DNA of 64,000 nucleotides from Nepenthes gracilis (GCA_033239525.1 BSYO01000013.1:7650501-7714500), one strand, 5' to 3'. Counted from the stretch's first letter, positions 1 to 11,732 are shown. The notes: a model not told the origin generated them from the sequence alone. Made by a program: numbers and translations.

Positions 1-1197
1 GGAGGAAGGAGGAAGTGAAATTATAGTAAATCTAATCAAATTTTTGGTATATTTTAATCAAGGTAAGTGCTTAATTCATTGCTATAATTTTTTAAAATCT
101 ATTAACCTTTCTTCTTCTAATATTTATGCATGTGATGTTGTTGACTTCATTTGATTATATGTTGCGCCGATCATAGTTTTGTTTTCATTATAAGAACTTG
201 AACGCTTATAACTTAAATTAAGTGTGTTGTTTACAAATTCTAAAATTATCAACAATTTACTCCTACATGTCTTTTTTGTACTAATAATTTGATAAAAACT
301 CTGTCTTGAATTTTGATAAAGATGATTTGTTTCTTCAAACTTACAAAAAAATTTATATACTTGTATTTTGATGTAAAATTTTTAATTTTGGCTAAGTAAA
401 AATAATTTTACAAAAATTACAAAATATATTATTTTCAAATTAAATATTGAACTAACATCTACAGGACATAAATGTGGTATTTGACGCCAATCATAGAGTA
501 TATTATATAATTGGTCCAACCAGTGATTGTGAATAATAGTATATATCTTTTAGTAACATAAAAATAATCATAACATAAATTTTACTATTTTATAATTATT
601 TGTGAAGTCATCATCAATCTTTAGGTTTTTTATATTTGGACAATTTTTTCATATTTTGCCATTATTTTGACATTTTTAGCACTTTGATTTTTAATTATGA
701 TTATTGTTATATAATGTTCATTTACTATATATAAAATTATATATTTTTTATTGAATATTAGAGCTATTTTTTTCATCTTTTGCTAACCATTCAAATTAGC
801 AAATTGGATGTAATTGTAAGAATTTTGGAATTGAAAAGTTTTTCGGAAGGAACAGTTTTAGGATATTTTATATTGTATTTCGGATTACTAAATTTAGAAT
901 TTGTTATGCTGATTTTTGGACAACAATAACTGGCCATGAGCCTTTATATTCCGGTTTTGATTAATGGATATTTTGGTTATTGGGTTTGGTGATATTTCTT
1001 CTTACCTATGATTATTAATTGATCAGATTGTGAGTTATCGAATATTTTTAAATGTAATTTTTTGATTTTGAACTATGTCATATTTACTATCGGATTATTA
1101 ATAATATTTATTATAAGATCATATCTCAATATTTATATTAAATTAATTGTTAAACCTAATTTATTTAGAAGTTTTGACTAAAGTCTAATTATGATAT
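1..1197. other. AT-rich intergenic DNA, nothing recognised
   Basis: This stretch is AT-rich with frequent stops in all frames. I see no domain, RNA gene or clear repeat in it. It ends at the target-site duplication of the solo LTR that follows. Confidence 0.6.
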
Positions 1198-1202
1198 ATT
1201 TT

Positions 1203-1937
1203 TGTTGGGCCCTAATTTTACATTTGTGGCCCAGAAGAAAGGCCCAAATTAAAAGCATTAAAAGACCCAAGGACCAATATTAAAGTAAGTCATATAAAAA
1301 AGGACAACGCTCTATCCAAACAATATGAAAAATCAAATTTGTAAATTGTATTAGGTCATAAAAGGTATTAAAGATCCTCCAAGACGGACGCCTCTCATGT
1401 CCGCTAGCTCACAAGGTGCCCTACTAACGAGGATCGCTCATCCAAAGAAATGCCAATATATTAACAAACAACCACTTATGGCAAACATGACAAATCAAGT
1501 GATAGACAGCATGCCTTCAAGATTAAAGGCAATCAACCATTTTTCTCCCCAACGGTCCTGGTTTTCCTATAAATACTCAAATTTCTAAAGGGACCGGACT
1601 CTCTCTCTCGAAAAACAAGGTAAGAAGAGTTGTAAAGCCTAACCCCAGTGAGCATAATCTCCTAAAAAAGAGACGTAAAACAAGAGACATGGAAGGAATG
1701 ATCCTCAATGCTTGTACTCTATAAAGACTTCAACCCAAATAGTGAAGCACTTTTAAGGCCCTGAGCCTCGTGATTTTTCCTCCTCATTCAAGCGGAGATT
1801 TTTCACGAAAAAGATCCGGTCTCAATCTTCCCCTCGCATCCAACACCTCAAACACTTGTGTTGCCTGAAAACCACGGATCCGATTGTATCTCGCCAACCT
1901 CTGCATCTCTCAGACTCTGTGGAACCAGAACGCAACA
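1203..1937 (+). mobile_element. solo LTR, probably Ty3/gypsy
   Basis: The unit starts TGTTGGGCCC and ends GAACGCAACA, so it has the canonical TG..CA termini. It is flanked by a perfect 5-bp direct repeat ATTTT at 1198-1202 and 1938-1942. No coding region or second full LTR accompanies it, so it reads as a solo LTR left by LTR-LTR recombination. A TATAAATA promoter motif lies at 1568-1575, followed by a more GC-rich leader-like part. The GGGCCC-rich start resembles Ogre/TAT-type gypsy LTRs, but I cannot assign the lineage with confidence. Orientation is inferred from the TATA motif. Confidence 0.8.
1568..1575 (+). promoter_or_regulatory. TATA box of the solo LTR
   Basis: TATAAATA sits about two thirds of the way into the LTR and is followed by a GC-richer segment. 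This is the usual place for the retrotransposon promoter at the U3/R border. Confidence 0.5.
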
Positions 1938-1959
1938 ATTTTAATTTTAAATTTTATGT

Positions 1960-2060
1960 TAGAGATGTAACATTAAATGTAGTATTAAAGCAAGCCATAA
2001 GAAAAATGTTTTATATAATATGAAAAATAAAGTTTGTGAATTGTATCATTATAGGTATTA
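1960..2060 (+). repeat. partial second copy of the neighbouring LTR
   Basis: This stretch resembles 1275-1375 inside the solo LTR. Shared blocks include TATTAAAG followed by AAG(T/C)CATA, AATATGAAAAAT, and TTTGT(A/G)AATTGTAT ahead of AGGTATTAAA. It is diverged, lacks both ends and runs directly into the gag relic downstream. It may be a decayed LTR fragment of the element that supplied that gag. Confidence 0.45.
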
Positions 2061-2089
2061 AAATGTTAGATGGATAATATGGTTCAAAT

Positions 2090-2710
2090 TCTAACAAGAA
2101 GAATGAATGTATTGCCATTATGGTAAGGATGGTGGAAGTGATAGACAGAATGGTTCAAAGGCAATCAAATTTGGAGCTAGCAGTGGTGAATTCGAGAAAT
2201 GCTCTAATAGCCTATGATTAGTTCACCAATGAACACGTACTGGAGTTTTTGAAGATCCGAATTTGACAAAGGCTAAAAATTAGATTTGTCATATTAAGAA
2301 ATTTTTTGAGTTAATCAATTATTTGGTTAAGGATAAGATGAAATTTGCTTTGTACAAGTTGTACGGAGAAGCCAATCATTTGTGGATAACAAAGAATAGA
2401 ATATTAGGATTTGAAAATGACGTAATTCTATGGAACGCATTTTTTGAGGCAATATTGGACAAATACTTTCTAACTAGTTTGTAGAGAAAAAAGAGGATGA
2501 ATTTGTTCGGTTGTGATAAGAAAATCCAACAATGGCGAAATATGATATTAAGTTTATTGAATTGACATGATATTCTCAACATGTATTAATGGACTAAATG
2601 AGAAGAATGGGAAAATTGTTTCAAGGATTGAAAGACATGATATGAAAGCATGCGGTGATATTGTGGCTTATATAGTCAAATTATTAATTAGGACTTACCC
2701 TATAAGTAAG
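2090..2710 (+). pseudogene. Ty3/gypsy gag (Retrotrans_gag) relic
   Basis: The plus-strand translation around 2335-2480 reads KMKFALYKLYGEANHLWIT, then a stretch containing LWNAFFEAILDKYF. This matches the plant gypsy gag consensus, in which a 'KV.LA...L.GEA..WW' block is followed by 'W..F...FL.KYFP'. The capsid-like product would package element RNA in a working copy. The reading is interrupted by stops (for example after DKYFLTSL) and no protease or polymerase follows. The following ~200 bases keep traces of the downstream gag helices. It is certainly broken; assignment to gypsy gag is fairly firm, lineage is not. Confidence 0.65.
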
Positions 2711-3661
2711 AGCTAAAAAAAACAAATTAAAAAATAAAAAAAAGCAGGAGTTATGCCAATTTACTATTTCCTAAAACTTAAACAAAGAAAACTTAAATTT
2801 ACTGAACTAACAGAGAACATTTTTAATAGTTATGCCAATTCACTATTTCCTAAAAAATCACCAAACAACCACATATAATAGGGACTGTCAAACAACTCTT
2901 TTTTTTTTTTTTTTGCAAATTTTTTTTACTCAGTCAAATTCTGTATAAAGTGTCCAGCCATATGAAAATAATATATATATATATATATATTATAAAGTAT
3001 ATGATTTGATTTTCAGGTCAAATATATCAAATCGATAATTTAAAAAAAGTGATTTGAAAAAAAAAAAATGATGTTTACAAGCATAATTGTACAAATTACA
3101 AAAACTTTTGAATATGTATAATTGATAAAAACAAATCATTAAAATGCATCGATTAACGATCCTTTTCTGATAGTTAGGAGTTCTGACACAACTTAGGCAG
3201 CCTGCCCTCTAAAAAAAAATTTATTTAATTTAAATTATAATTATTTGATATTAATTAAATAATTATATTTATTATTATTTAAAATATTATTTAATTTTTA
3301 ATTTAAAAAATATTAATTATTTAATATTAAATAAACGATTGTATTAAAAAAAATTAAATTAACCTTTCTTTCACTGCATAGAGATCCCAAATTTGTTTGA
3401 CCAAAACTGAATCAAACTAAACAATTCTGCTCACAGATACAAAAAAGAAAATGAGATCGAGGAACAACTAAATTTATCATCACAAATTCCATCATCATTT
3501 TCCATATTATGTTTTGTGAAAAACATGAACCTTCCCGTTATGCGAGACCCTACACATATATTTGTCATTAAGCTTTGCGGCCTCCTACACGATCCTATAT
3601 TACATCTTTCTCCGTTGCCTTCTCTCTATTAACTTCTTTTTCATTTATGAAGGAGATGCAT
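2711..3661. other. AT-rich spacer with short repeats
   Basis: No gene is visible. The stretch holds a direct repeat of about 27 bases (GTTATGCCAATT(T/C)ACTATTTCC at about 2751 and 2828), an (AT)n run at 2969-2992 and a poly-T tract near 2899. A very AT-rich, locally palindromic block lies at 3220-3350. A similar block occurs near 10450-10590, also directly behind a 'GCC..CTCTAAA' context, so the two could be remnants of the same small repeat. Confidence 0.5.
2969..2992. repeat. (AT)n microsatellite
   Basis: This is a simple AT dinucleotide run of roughly 12 units, read directly from the sequence. Confidence 0.9.
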
Positions 3662-4296
3662 TCTTTGATTTTAGTTACATTTTTATGGATACCATAATAA
3701 ATAAATGATCATTTATATAATAAAAGATACTGAATGGTCACATTGAAGTTTTTAATCCCTGGAGAAGATAAACTTGATTTATGTAGTTTATTTTCTTCGT
3801 GACTTGAATCGTTGTTAATTAATTTATTACTTCATAGTTATTTATTTCTCACATAAGGAGCATCGTATAGAAAAAGAAGAGAAAAAGAAAGAAGATGAAA
3901 ATATTCAATATCCAATTTGAATTGCGTTCTTTATCAAAATCAGATATATTATTTTAGAGTGTATTTTTAAATTATATTTTGTTTGATTGCTTATATTTTT
4001 TATTATACTTTCTCTTATAAGTTATTAGGTATATTGAGGGGGTTATAATTAATAATTTTTTTCTCGAGATTATAGTGAAGGAATTTCAAATAGGATTATT
4101 TGTAACTAGTATTATTATTATAATAATTTATTCAGAATTTGTTATAAATTTTTTTTTAGTTAAAAAAATTTCACATTAGAAATATTATATATTATTATAT
4201 TTATTATACTTATGAGTTTGGTGGTTAATGTTTGATGTGAGGTTTGGATTTTGTTTCATTATATCCGGTTGTGTGTGTTTGGGTCAAACCCTAACA
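3662..4296 (+). repeat. left LTR of the Tork-like copia relic
   Basis: It matches 5813-6556 through AATAAATAA..TAATAAAAGAT, the CATAAGGAGCATCGTA(T/C)AGA block, the GTTCTTTA(T/C)CAA block and the shared 3' end (GGGTCAAACCCTAACA on the left, GAATCAAATTCCAACA on the right). The exact 5' end is uncertain by a few bases because the terminal TG is mutated. Confidence 0.6.
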
Positions 4297-4298
4297 AG

Positions 4299-4310
4299 TG
4301 ATATTAAAAC
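4299..4310 (+). other. decayed primer-binding site (tRNA-Met type)
   Basis: TGATATTAAAAC directly follows the left LTR and aligns with the plant copia consensus TGGTATCAGAGC, matching at most positions. Position and similarity together support the call. Confidence 0.5.
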
Positions 4311-5480
4311 GTAGGTTATAAAATTATTAATTGATAGCATCAACGTCAAAGAGTTTGTCATTCTATATTGAATAATTTAATAGGCAAAATTATTTTATTT
4401 TTAGTAAGAAAAAGTGAGAAATATTTTAACCTAAAAAGATGGTAAACGCATTTCGAAGTAGGAAAAATAAGTCGGAGAATATAAAGGATGATGAGTAGTA
4501 AGATATGAGAGATCTTACTAATAGTACGATCAAATTGCGTCTTGCGAGTAATACTCTTCAAAAAATCATCGGTTTCTCAGATCAAGCGAAAGTTTAGATG
4601 AAACTTGAAAGTAGTATAAGTTTAAATCCTTGATAATAAGGTTGCATATAAATAAGAAGTCTTATGGTTTCGTTTGTCAGACGGGAAAGTTTCAAGAAGC
4701 ACTTGAATGAATTTAATTGAATTTTGACGCAAAATGTTGACACTTGATGAGAAGATCAAGGAGAAAAATAAGGTAATAGTATTATTGGCTTCTTTGCTAG
4801 ACTCGTACGATCATATTATCACAACACTTATTTGAAAAAAATATGCTCAATTTTGATAATGTTATAACTTCCTTACTTATGAATGAGTTAAAATAGAAAG
4901 AAAGTATTGAGATTTCGAGGAAGTTGAGATTTTTGGTATCTACTAACGGTCGAGAATATGGGAGATCAAGGAACTGAGTTGGCAATTCAGAGAGGAGCAA
5001 TTGTTGGTCCAAGTTTTAAGACATAGCGTGCTTTTATTGTGACAAAAAGGCCATATAAAATAGGATTACTTCAATAGGAAGCAGGAGAAGAGGGGCGACG
5101 ATAAGCGTCAAGAGATGAAAGATTATGATGAAAATGATTGGGCCTCTATCACTTTCTGCGGAGACCTTCTAGTTGTCCACATGGTGAAGACGAGAAACGT
5201 TTTGAGTTAAGAGATGAATTAGATGATGGATAGCGATTCCTCATACCATATGACATCAAAAAAAATTTTTATCACCCATATGCCTAGAGATTATAGGGTA
5301 TTAAAAATGGATAATGATGGTTTGTCGAGAGTTATTAGTATTAAAAATGTTAGCTTACAGACAAGCAATAAAATGAAACTCATATTAAAAGATGTGTGAC
5401 ATACCCCAGATTTGCAATTGAATTTAAATTTAATTGTTTTACACGGCAGTCAGAAGATGCCAATGGAAGCTCACCAAAGG
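4311..5480 (+). pseudogene. copia gag and protease relic
   Basis: In order, the plus strand retains the following. A UBN2-type gag segment holds HLNEFN and, around 4757-4830, KVIVLLASLLDSYDHI. A broken CCHC zinc knuckle lies near 5029-5075, still readable as a cysteine pair followed by KGHIK. The aspartic protease entry is MDSDSSYHMTS near 5225, where the active-site DSG is degraded to DSD. A downstream HTPDLQLNLN block matches the 'H.P.L..NL.S' motif behind Tork proteases. Stops and frameshifts interrupt every part. A working gag-protease would form the particle and process the polyprotein; this one cannot. Confidence 0.6.
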
Positions 5481-5812
5481 TGTTTCGATTTTAGTAAAAG
5501 ATAGCAAACAATCAAACCCGTACTTGATGAAAATTTCAATTAAAAAGATAATACCAATGTGACGAACGAGAGTATTAGTCAATGTGGCGAGAAGAGGAGA
5601 CCGATGAGAAGCGTAACGGGAAGTGATTCTATCATAAAGGAGAAGTCAAATGGGAATGTGAATACTCCAATTTCTGTGGAGCGAAAGAGGGTATCATTTA
5701 AACTTACAAAGGCCGATTCTTGGATCCCATTAGAGAGAAAGTTATCCAAGGGCAAGTGATGACAGTCACTGGTAAAGGTAAATAGTTCCCTATAAAGTCA
5801 TGAGGAGAAATT
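5481..5812 (+). other. internal remainder of the copia relic, unassigned
   Basis: A 66-codon open frame (5559-5759) lies here but resembles nothing I know. Integrase and reverse transcriptase, expected at this point, are absent, so this may be the joint of a large internal deletion. A purine-rich tract ends the stretch at the right LTR. Confidence 0.4.
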
Positions 5813-6556
5813 TGTTTGATCACTCCCTTATTGGTGGCACAATAAATAAAGAGTTATCTAAATAATAAAAGATGTTGAAGGGTTGTGCAATATTAGTGCT
5901 AGGGTCTACTAATGAACGATCGAAAGTTTAGTAGAGTGGTGTATGGCAGAAATTTGAATCGTGCATGTGCACCGATTTTAGATTCGAGGTCACCTGAGGC
6001 ATGTCCGAGGAGGTGTTCGTGCATCGATTATAGTAAGTTTGCACTCGACGAGCTATTGATTGGCGCTGGAGTGCTGTGTTTGGTATAAAATTGCATCTGA
6101 TATGATTTTAGAGTAATTCAAAAATTATTTCTTATATAAGGAGTACCGTACAGATAAAAAAAAGAGAAATATGAAGAGGTTTGGTATTTGACTGATATTC
6201 GATTTGAATTTCGTTCTTTACCAATATCGAATATGTTATTTTAGAATGAATTTTTGAAGTATATTTCATTTGATTATTCTTATTTCAAATACTTTCTCTA
6301 ATTTCTCATCAATTCTTCACTTGAAATTATAGTGAAAGGATTTTGGATGAATTATTTATAATCGACATTATTATTATAGTGAATTTATTTGAAATTTGTT
6401 TTGTAATTTTTTCTTTAGGTGAAAGAGTTTTTAACATTAAAAATGTTATACATTATTATATTTTTTATACTGACAAATTTAATAGTTCATATTTGATGAG
6501 AAATTTAATTTTATTTCACCGCGTCAAATTATATGTGTTCGAATCAAATTCCAACA
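5813..6556 (+). repeat. right LTR of the Tork-like copia relic
   Basis: It starts TGTTTGATCACTCCC behind a purine-rich tract and ends TTCCAACA. It is collinear with the left LTR but carries roughly 110 extra bases near 5910-6060. A MYB pseudogene begins shortly behind its 3' end. Confidence 0.6.
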
Positions 6557-6626
6557 TACACAACCCAAGCTCTTCCTAATCTTCACCGTCGAACTACAAG
6601 CTCCTCATCCTCTGAGTCCGCGCTGC

Positions 6627-6910
6627 AATAAAAAGGTGGTGGGATGCGGTTCCAGGAACTGGTACTTGATCAGCCGCCACATAATGGAGGAGCACAGTCC
6701 CTTTTCTACCATCTTGGCGGAGCACGCCAAGTACGGCAACTGTTGGACCACCATCGCCCGGTTGCTTTTCTGGTCGGACTGATAATGCGGTCCAGAGCCG
6801 TTGGAACTCTACCCTTTAAAGACGATTTGAGAAGCCGTCTGACGCATAATGCCGTCAAGAAGCGACGGAACTCTACCCTATCATGCAGTCAAGAATCATT
6901 GGAAATCTGT
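6627..6910 (+). pseudogene. R2R3-MYB transcription factor pseudogene (MYB44-like type)
   Basis: One open frame from about 6627 to 6779 reads SRNWYLISRHI, then MEEHSPFS, then AEHAKYGNCWTTIARLL. It matches the second helix region of repeat R2 and most of R3 of plant R2R3-MYB proteins of the MYB44/70/73/77 group, whose R3 has 'AHA.FGNKWATIARLL'. About 20 residues between R2 and R3, which include the first recognition helix, are missing. A shift into the next frame is then needed to read GRTDNAVQSRWNSTL, the R3 recognition helix, which ends at TAA (6817-6819). Two further degenerate copies of that helix follow (HNAVKKRRNSTL, HAVKNHWKSVLKR). No transactivation region is seen. In its family the protein would be a nuclear DNA-binding regulator; this copy is broken. 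Confidence 0.7.
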
Positions 6911-7800
6911 CCTTAAAAGAGAACCAAGCCACAATCCACCCCTAAGAGAACCATTGCAATTTATCTATTGAAACAACAACCTAATAATTTAATTTTGTCC
7001 TCATAAAAAGGAACAACCACCCCTCTGCTACCATCTCCGACCCTGCCACAGGCCATTATGTGGTTGCCGTCACATTGCCGCCACCGCTTCATCGCCACTG
7101 TCAATTTGCAGCCCCACCACTTTGTCACAGTCGACATCAATATATAATATACTATAAAACTTATGAGATAAAATTGTTGTTTGGTATAAAATTGCTATTC
7201 CTTTAAAATTAAAAACAACTAAATCCATGTGGAATATAGGTTTCCTGTCCCTTATTTACAAGGAATTAATATATTTGTAAAATAATAACTAAATAGTAAA
7301 ATTATTATTATACTGAATATAATTCTATAATTGAATCATAATTTTATTCTCCCAAACATGAGTTAAAAAATCATTTAAAAGATATGTAAGGAATGGAAAT
7401 TGGCGTGTCTCTTCCTTATTCGCTGTGTACTTATATAAACACATTCCTTTCCACATATATTATTTTCAGAATTTTGCTACAAAATTTCCCCATTATATAT
7501 TGTTTCACTCTTTTTTTTTTCTTAGTAACACCCAGCTAAAATATTTCACTTTAGAAGATGGTTTTGTTGTATTTGGATGGTCTCTATAAACGGGATTTAA
7601 CCCATAATAGAGAACAATATACATATAATTTGTAATATAATGGCCAAAATATCTTAATCCCACCCATTGATTTGAAATGAAAATCTTCACTTTTCATACA
7701 TACATAAAAAATAAATTTGATTCAGATAATTAGTATATATTATTGACACTATTTGTAAAAATAAGTTAATGAATTCTTACCTGCATAATCTAATTCTCAC
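6911..7800. other. no gene recognised; GC-richer patch then AT-rich DNA
   Basis: 7010-7135 is unusually GC-rich for the surroundings (CCACC, GCCGCC runs) and could be further decayed coding sequence of the MYB locus. I cannot identify a domain. The rest is AT-rich and featureless. Confidence 0.4.
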
Positions 7801-9180
7801 AAATATCTACTAGTAAGTTATCATACTGAATACCAGAACTTATGATCAATCAAGTCAAATTTCTTAAAATCTTTCCCTTTAGAATGCCACACAAAATAAT
7901 GAAAGCCAATGAAGTACTCATTCAATAGCATCATTGGACATAGGAGCAATAGCGACACAACTCCAAAACATACATAAGATGTTGAAGTTCTTATGGGATA
8001 ATTTTGGCAACAAGGCCCGTATAGCAATGCTGACACCGAACTCCCACAAGTTTCTACTTTAAGAAGGAAGTTGAAAACAAAGAAGGGCGCCTCCAAGAAA
8101 ATGAAACAAGGCTAAGTTACAAATAGCTTGCATGGCTCCCTAATGACTTGTCTCCTCAATCCTAGAAAACCAATTGAACTTCAGAAATGGGGAAGAGACC
8201 ATAGAAAGAAGGAATCCTAGATACAAGAGAAATTAAGAGCATCAATCTCATCAAGATAAAGGTTCACGCAGCAATACCCTATAGATCCTTCGGCTAACCA
8301 AGCACTAGGTGTATTTACGAACTATTTAGAAATGAGGACTTCTCTTAATGAAAAAAAAAAATACTTCCACAACTAAAGTAGAAGAGAGAATTAAGATGAT
8401 ACAGAAATTAATCATCCAAGAAAAATCTTCAAAACACATTACAAAAACAGACAAACTTTAATCACCTCTAATATATGAAAGTACGCTATCTTCTCCACAA
8501 ATTTAGGATTCCAAATAAGAAGAGCTTTTATGCAATATTTGGCAAATACAAATGAAAACTCAACAAATACTCTTCAATTGTGGCACGAGGAAGGAAACAT
8601 TTAAGTTAATACTTGATGGAGGTTTTTGCTTCTAGGGGTAACAATAACGTAACCAATGCGAGGTTTAATTAAAATAGCCAGAAAAGGCTAAGGTGGTTTG
8701 CCAAGAATAGCAACCCTTTTGATGTGAAGGCCAAAAAAAAAAAAGGATAATATTCCAAGATACAAGTGGCATAAAATATGGTGCCGTTCAAATTTGTAGA
8801 GACCGATGCCATGATACCCATAGATGGAAAGCTATCAATGACCAAGAAATGATAGATGCTTGCTAGAGAGTCAATGTGCTCCACATGGTTACGAAGGGAG
8901 GCTTTTTTAATTTTGAATTACTTCTTTATAAGTCTTATACTATTAAAAATATAGTTTTCATTCATAGAACCATCAAAATTTTTAGTGCAAGATGCACGTG
9001 ACATTTAGCTTGAAAGAAAATATAAGAAGATGAATTTTCAAGTAAGGTCGCAACTATTTGGTGCCTGATATCTATATGTGTGTAGAAAATAATGTTATTT
9101 TAAACTATATGCACCTGATTCACCCATGAAGTGAGCATGTGTAGTCAAATCTTACAACATTTTCAATAAAAAGAGCTTCT
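7801..9180. other. unassigned stretch of moderate complexity
   Basis: Composition is less AT-skewed than the flanks. Medium-length open frames exist on both strands, the longest on minus at 7821-8096 (91 codons) and 8669-8884 (71 codons). The minus-strand products are very hydrophobic, which is what the complement of lysine-rich coding DNA gives. A plus-strand frame around 7980-8330 has fewer stops than expected, but I recognise no family. It could be a decayed gene or transposon fragment. Confidence 0.35.
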
Positions 9181-9184
9181 CGCA

Positions 9185-9560
9185 AAGGGTGAATAAAAAA
9201 AAAAGAGAAGAAGAAGAAGATTTAGACATCCAATTAATGTTCGATCTAAATTCTATCGTTTGTTAAGTTTATTTATATTATTTTATCTTTTATTGTAGGA
9301 TATACTACAAATTAGTTATTTTTTTATTATACTCTTATTGGTTGTTAGGTATATTAGTATTATATTCAACCAGTTATTTACATAATTATTACAAATATAT
9401 TTTAAATGGAGTTGTTTATAACCTAATATTCATAGTAAATATCATTCGGAGGTTGTTCTATAGTTTTTTCTTTTTTGAAAAGAACTTTTTACGTTAAATA
9501 TTATTATATAATTTATGTATTTAGCTACATATTTTATATTTCTTATATTTAACTAAGAGA
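9185..9560 (+). repeat. third, diverged LTR copy of the Tork-like family
   Basis: This stretch is collinear with 3880-4200 and 6160-6460. Shared blocks are an AGAAGAAGAAGA-type purine run, a (T/C)AATT..TCGATCTAAATTC-like block, GGTTGTTAGGTATATT, AATGGAGTTGTTTATAACC, and a long T run before AGAAC..TTTTTACGTTA. It is too diverged to place its ends and has no internal region, so it may be an old solo LTR. Confidence 0.4.
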
Positions 9561-11126
9561 GAATAGTGGCTGACATTCATGAAAAATTCTTATTCATTCT
9601 ATTGTGCTTTATTGTCTGTGTTCGTCTCCCAACACGAATTTATTTCTAGATATATTACACCTGTTCATAAATTGTTTCTCCAGATGTTTGTATTTCAATC
9701 TATATTGATCGTGGATGATTCACCGATATTTCATATTGGCAAACTGCATATTTTTCGATGCTGATCGGCTTCAACTGCACTACCGAAGGCTACTAGTTAG
9801 ATCCAAGCTTTATTCTTGACTATATATGCGGTTTGTTATCTCGTAACGGATTTACATTTACATTTTTCAGTTGGGTTAATTCTAATCTATCAAATTTGTT
9901 CTTAGTTTTTGTAGCTAATCTCCAACTACTCATGGCAATTTCCTTGCCAGGCATTTGGCATAACTTAATCGAATTTGGAAATTTCCAAAACTTAAATAAA
10001 AAAAAATGGACTCTTTTAATGCTCTGTAGTACGTAGCTGGAGATTGCAGGACTTCCATAACTCATTTTCATAATGAAGGATGCTGCCTCTACCTGTTCTT
10101 CATTATTGATCTCATCATCAATTCATCATGGAATCCAATTTCTTTAAATAAAATAAAATAATGTGTTATTTTGTGATATTAATTAATTTGAAAAATTTAT
10201 GTAATAATTACTGATATATTATATAATAATAATGTACGTCATAATAATTTTATTTCATTATTTTCTTAAGTTTTTTCATTTTCTAAGATGCTCTGATCTC
10301 TTGATGTTTTTTTTTTTTTAATTTGTTTTTTTTTTTTTTTTTAAAATGCCATCGTTCACATTCAGCTTTTTAAGTTGCTAAAATGTACTTGAAACGGTCA
10401 ACCTAAATGCAATTCCCAGAGCGTGGCAACCAGTGTTGCCTCTAAAGAGATTAGAGGTTGGTTTTTTTTATATTTTAATTATTTATTTTAAAATAAATAA
10501 TTATAATTTAATAATTAATTTTAATTAATTTTTTTATATCTTAAAAAATAATTAAATAATAATTATTTATTTAAATATTAATGTCTTAGATTAAGAGAAA
10601 ATTGGGTTCCATCTTTTTAAAAAATAAACTTTTTTAATCCCTAAAATTGAGTACATTTAAATTTATTATAACAGCAAAAAATAATTAAAATAATTTTGTT
10701 TTAAAAAAGCTGATTTTTCAAATTTCCACATTTTCATTTTTAATATGTTTTTTTTTTTTTTTAAATTATGCATATTCAAGTTATATGACATTGTAAAAAT
10801 ATATTTGTGACGTTAAGAAATATAACAACTTAAAAAAAAAAAAAGATTCAAGCGCAAGCTTGTTATAGATTTTATTTCACATGATTAAAATATTGCATGA
10901 TAATAAAATATGATATGTTGTGTTTATTATAATCGTATAAAATAAGAGTAAAATAGAAAATTAAAAGTTGAAAATAAATTAAATAACGAGAAAAATTACG
11001 AATATTTTACATGTATTTTTTCCTGCGACGACAACCCATTCCTGTTTAAATCTAATTAAATTAAATTAAATTAAATTCTTCCTGTAAAATTAAACAAACA
11101 AATTTGGATCAATATTATTTTCAAAA
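9561..11126. other. no gene recognised
   Basis: Short open frames on both strands around 9579-10071 have no recognisable domain. Poly-T tracts lie at 10307-10342, and an AT-rich palindrome-prone block lies at 10450-10590. Nothing else stands out. Confidence 0.45.
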
Positions 11127-11230
11127 CAGTGTTTCTCTGTGCATGTTCAAAGCAGTATTTCAGTGCTTCTTTATATTCAACGCAGTATTTCAGTGCTTCT
11201 TCACGTTCAACGCAGTTTTTCAGTGCGTTT
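11127..11230. repeat. 30-bp minisatellite, about 3.5 units
   Basis: Units of 30 bp (CAGTATTTCAGTGCTTC.. ending TTCAACG) occupy 11153-11182 and 11183-11212. A truncated unit follows at 11213-11227, and a shorter diverged unit precedes at 11127-11152. It lies about 500 bp downstream of the 3' end of the minus-strand gene at 11733-12113. No function is evident. Confidence 0.75.
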
Positions 11231-11732
11231 ATGCTCTGTATTAAAAGAGAATTAAAATTATATATTTAACAATTGCTTAAATTTGCTTAGGGCCATCCGC
11301 TTCAAAGGGTGAATAGCAAGCAGCACCACCAGGAAAAAATAAAAAATAAAACTATAAAGAGTGGCCTCAATGTAGACATTATACTATGTATTTAATACTT
11401 TTTTTAGTTAAGTGTATATATAAGTGGGTAATATAATGTCACTATACAATATCATATAAATTTTAGCAATTAATTGATATTGTAAAACATCAAAATTCTC
11501 TTAATTTATTAAATGATTTTTTTCATTAATGGCACCATGGATTGAGAGTGTGATCAAATCCTCAGAGCACGCAAATCATCATTGAGGACTAAAAAACCAC
11601 ACAAAAAACAAGAAAAAGAAAAGACATAGATCTATGCGGAAAGAAAGTAAAGAACAATCACAATGAGAAGTTGATCTAAACTGCAAACCCACGCTTAGAA
11701 TCTGCAAATGGAGTTGGGCTTTGAGCAGATTG

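Larger units (their letters stand above)
3662..6556 (+). mobile_element. degraded Ty1/copia element, Tork-like, with both LTRs
   Basis: Two related direct repeats (3662-4296 and 5813-6556) flank about 1.5 kb holding a gag and protease relic. The left LTR ends CCCTAACA and is followed by a decayed tRNA-Met primer-binding site. A purine-rich tract (GAGGAGAAA) precedes the right LTR. Reverse transcriptase, integrase and RNase H are missing, so the element is internally deleted. Flanking 5-mers are TGCAT on the left and TACAC on the right, at best a decayed target duplication. Gag and protease wording fit the Tork group of plant copia elements. Divergence between the LTRs is high, so the insertion is old. 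Confidence 0.65.

Noticed and set aside
1397..1588. 63-codon open frame
   Set aside because: It lies inside a solo LTR with intact TSD and overlaps its promoter; not a gene.
10450..10590. AT-rich palindromic block as a possible MITE
   Set aside because: No defined inverted termini or TA/TAA target duplication could be found; similarity to 3220-3350 may be due to composition.
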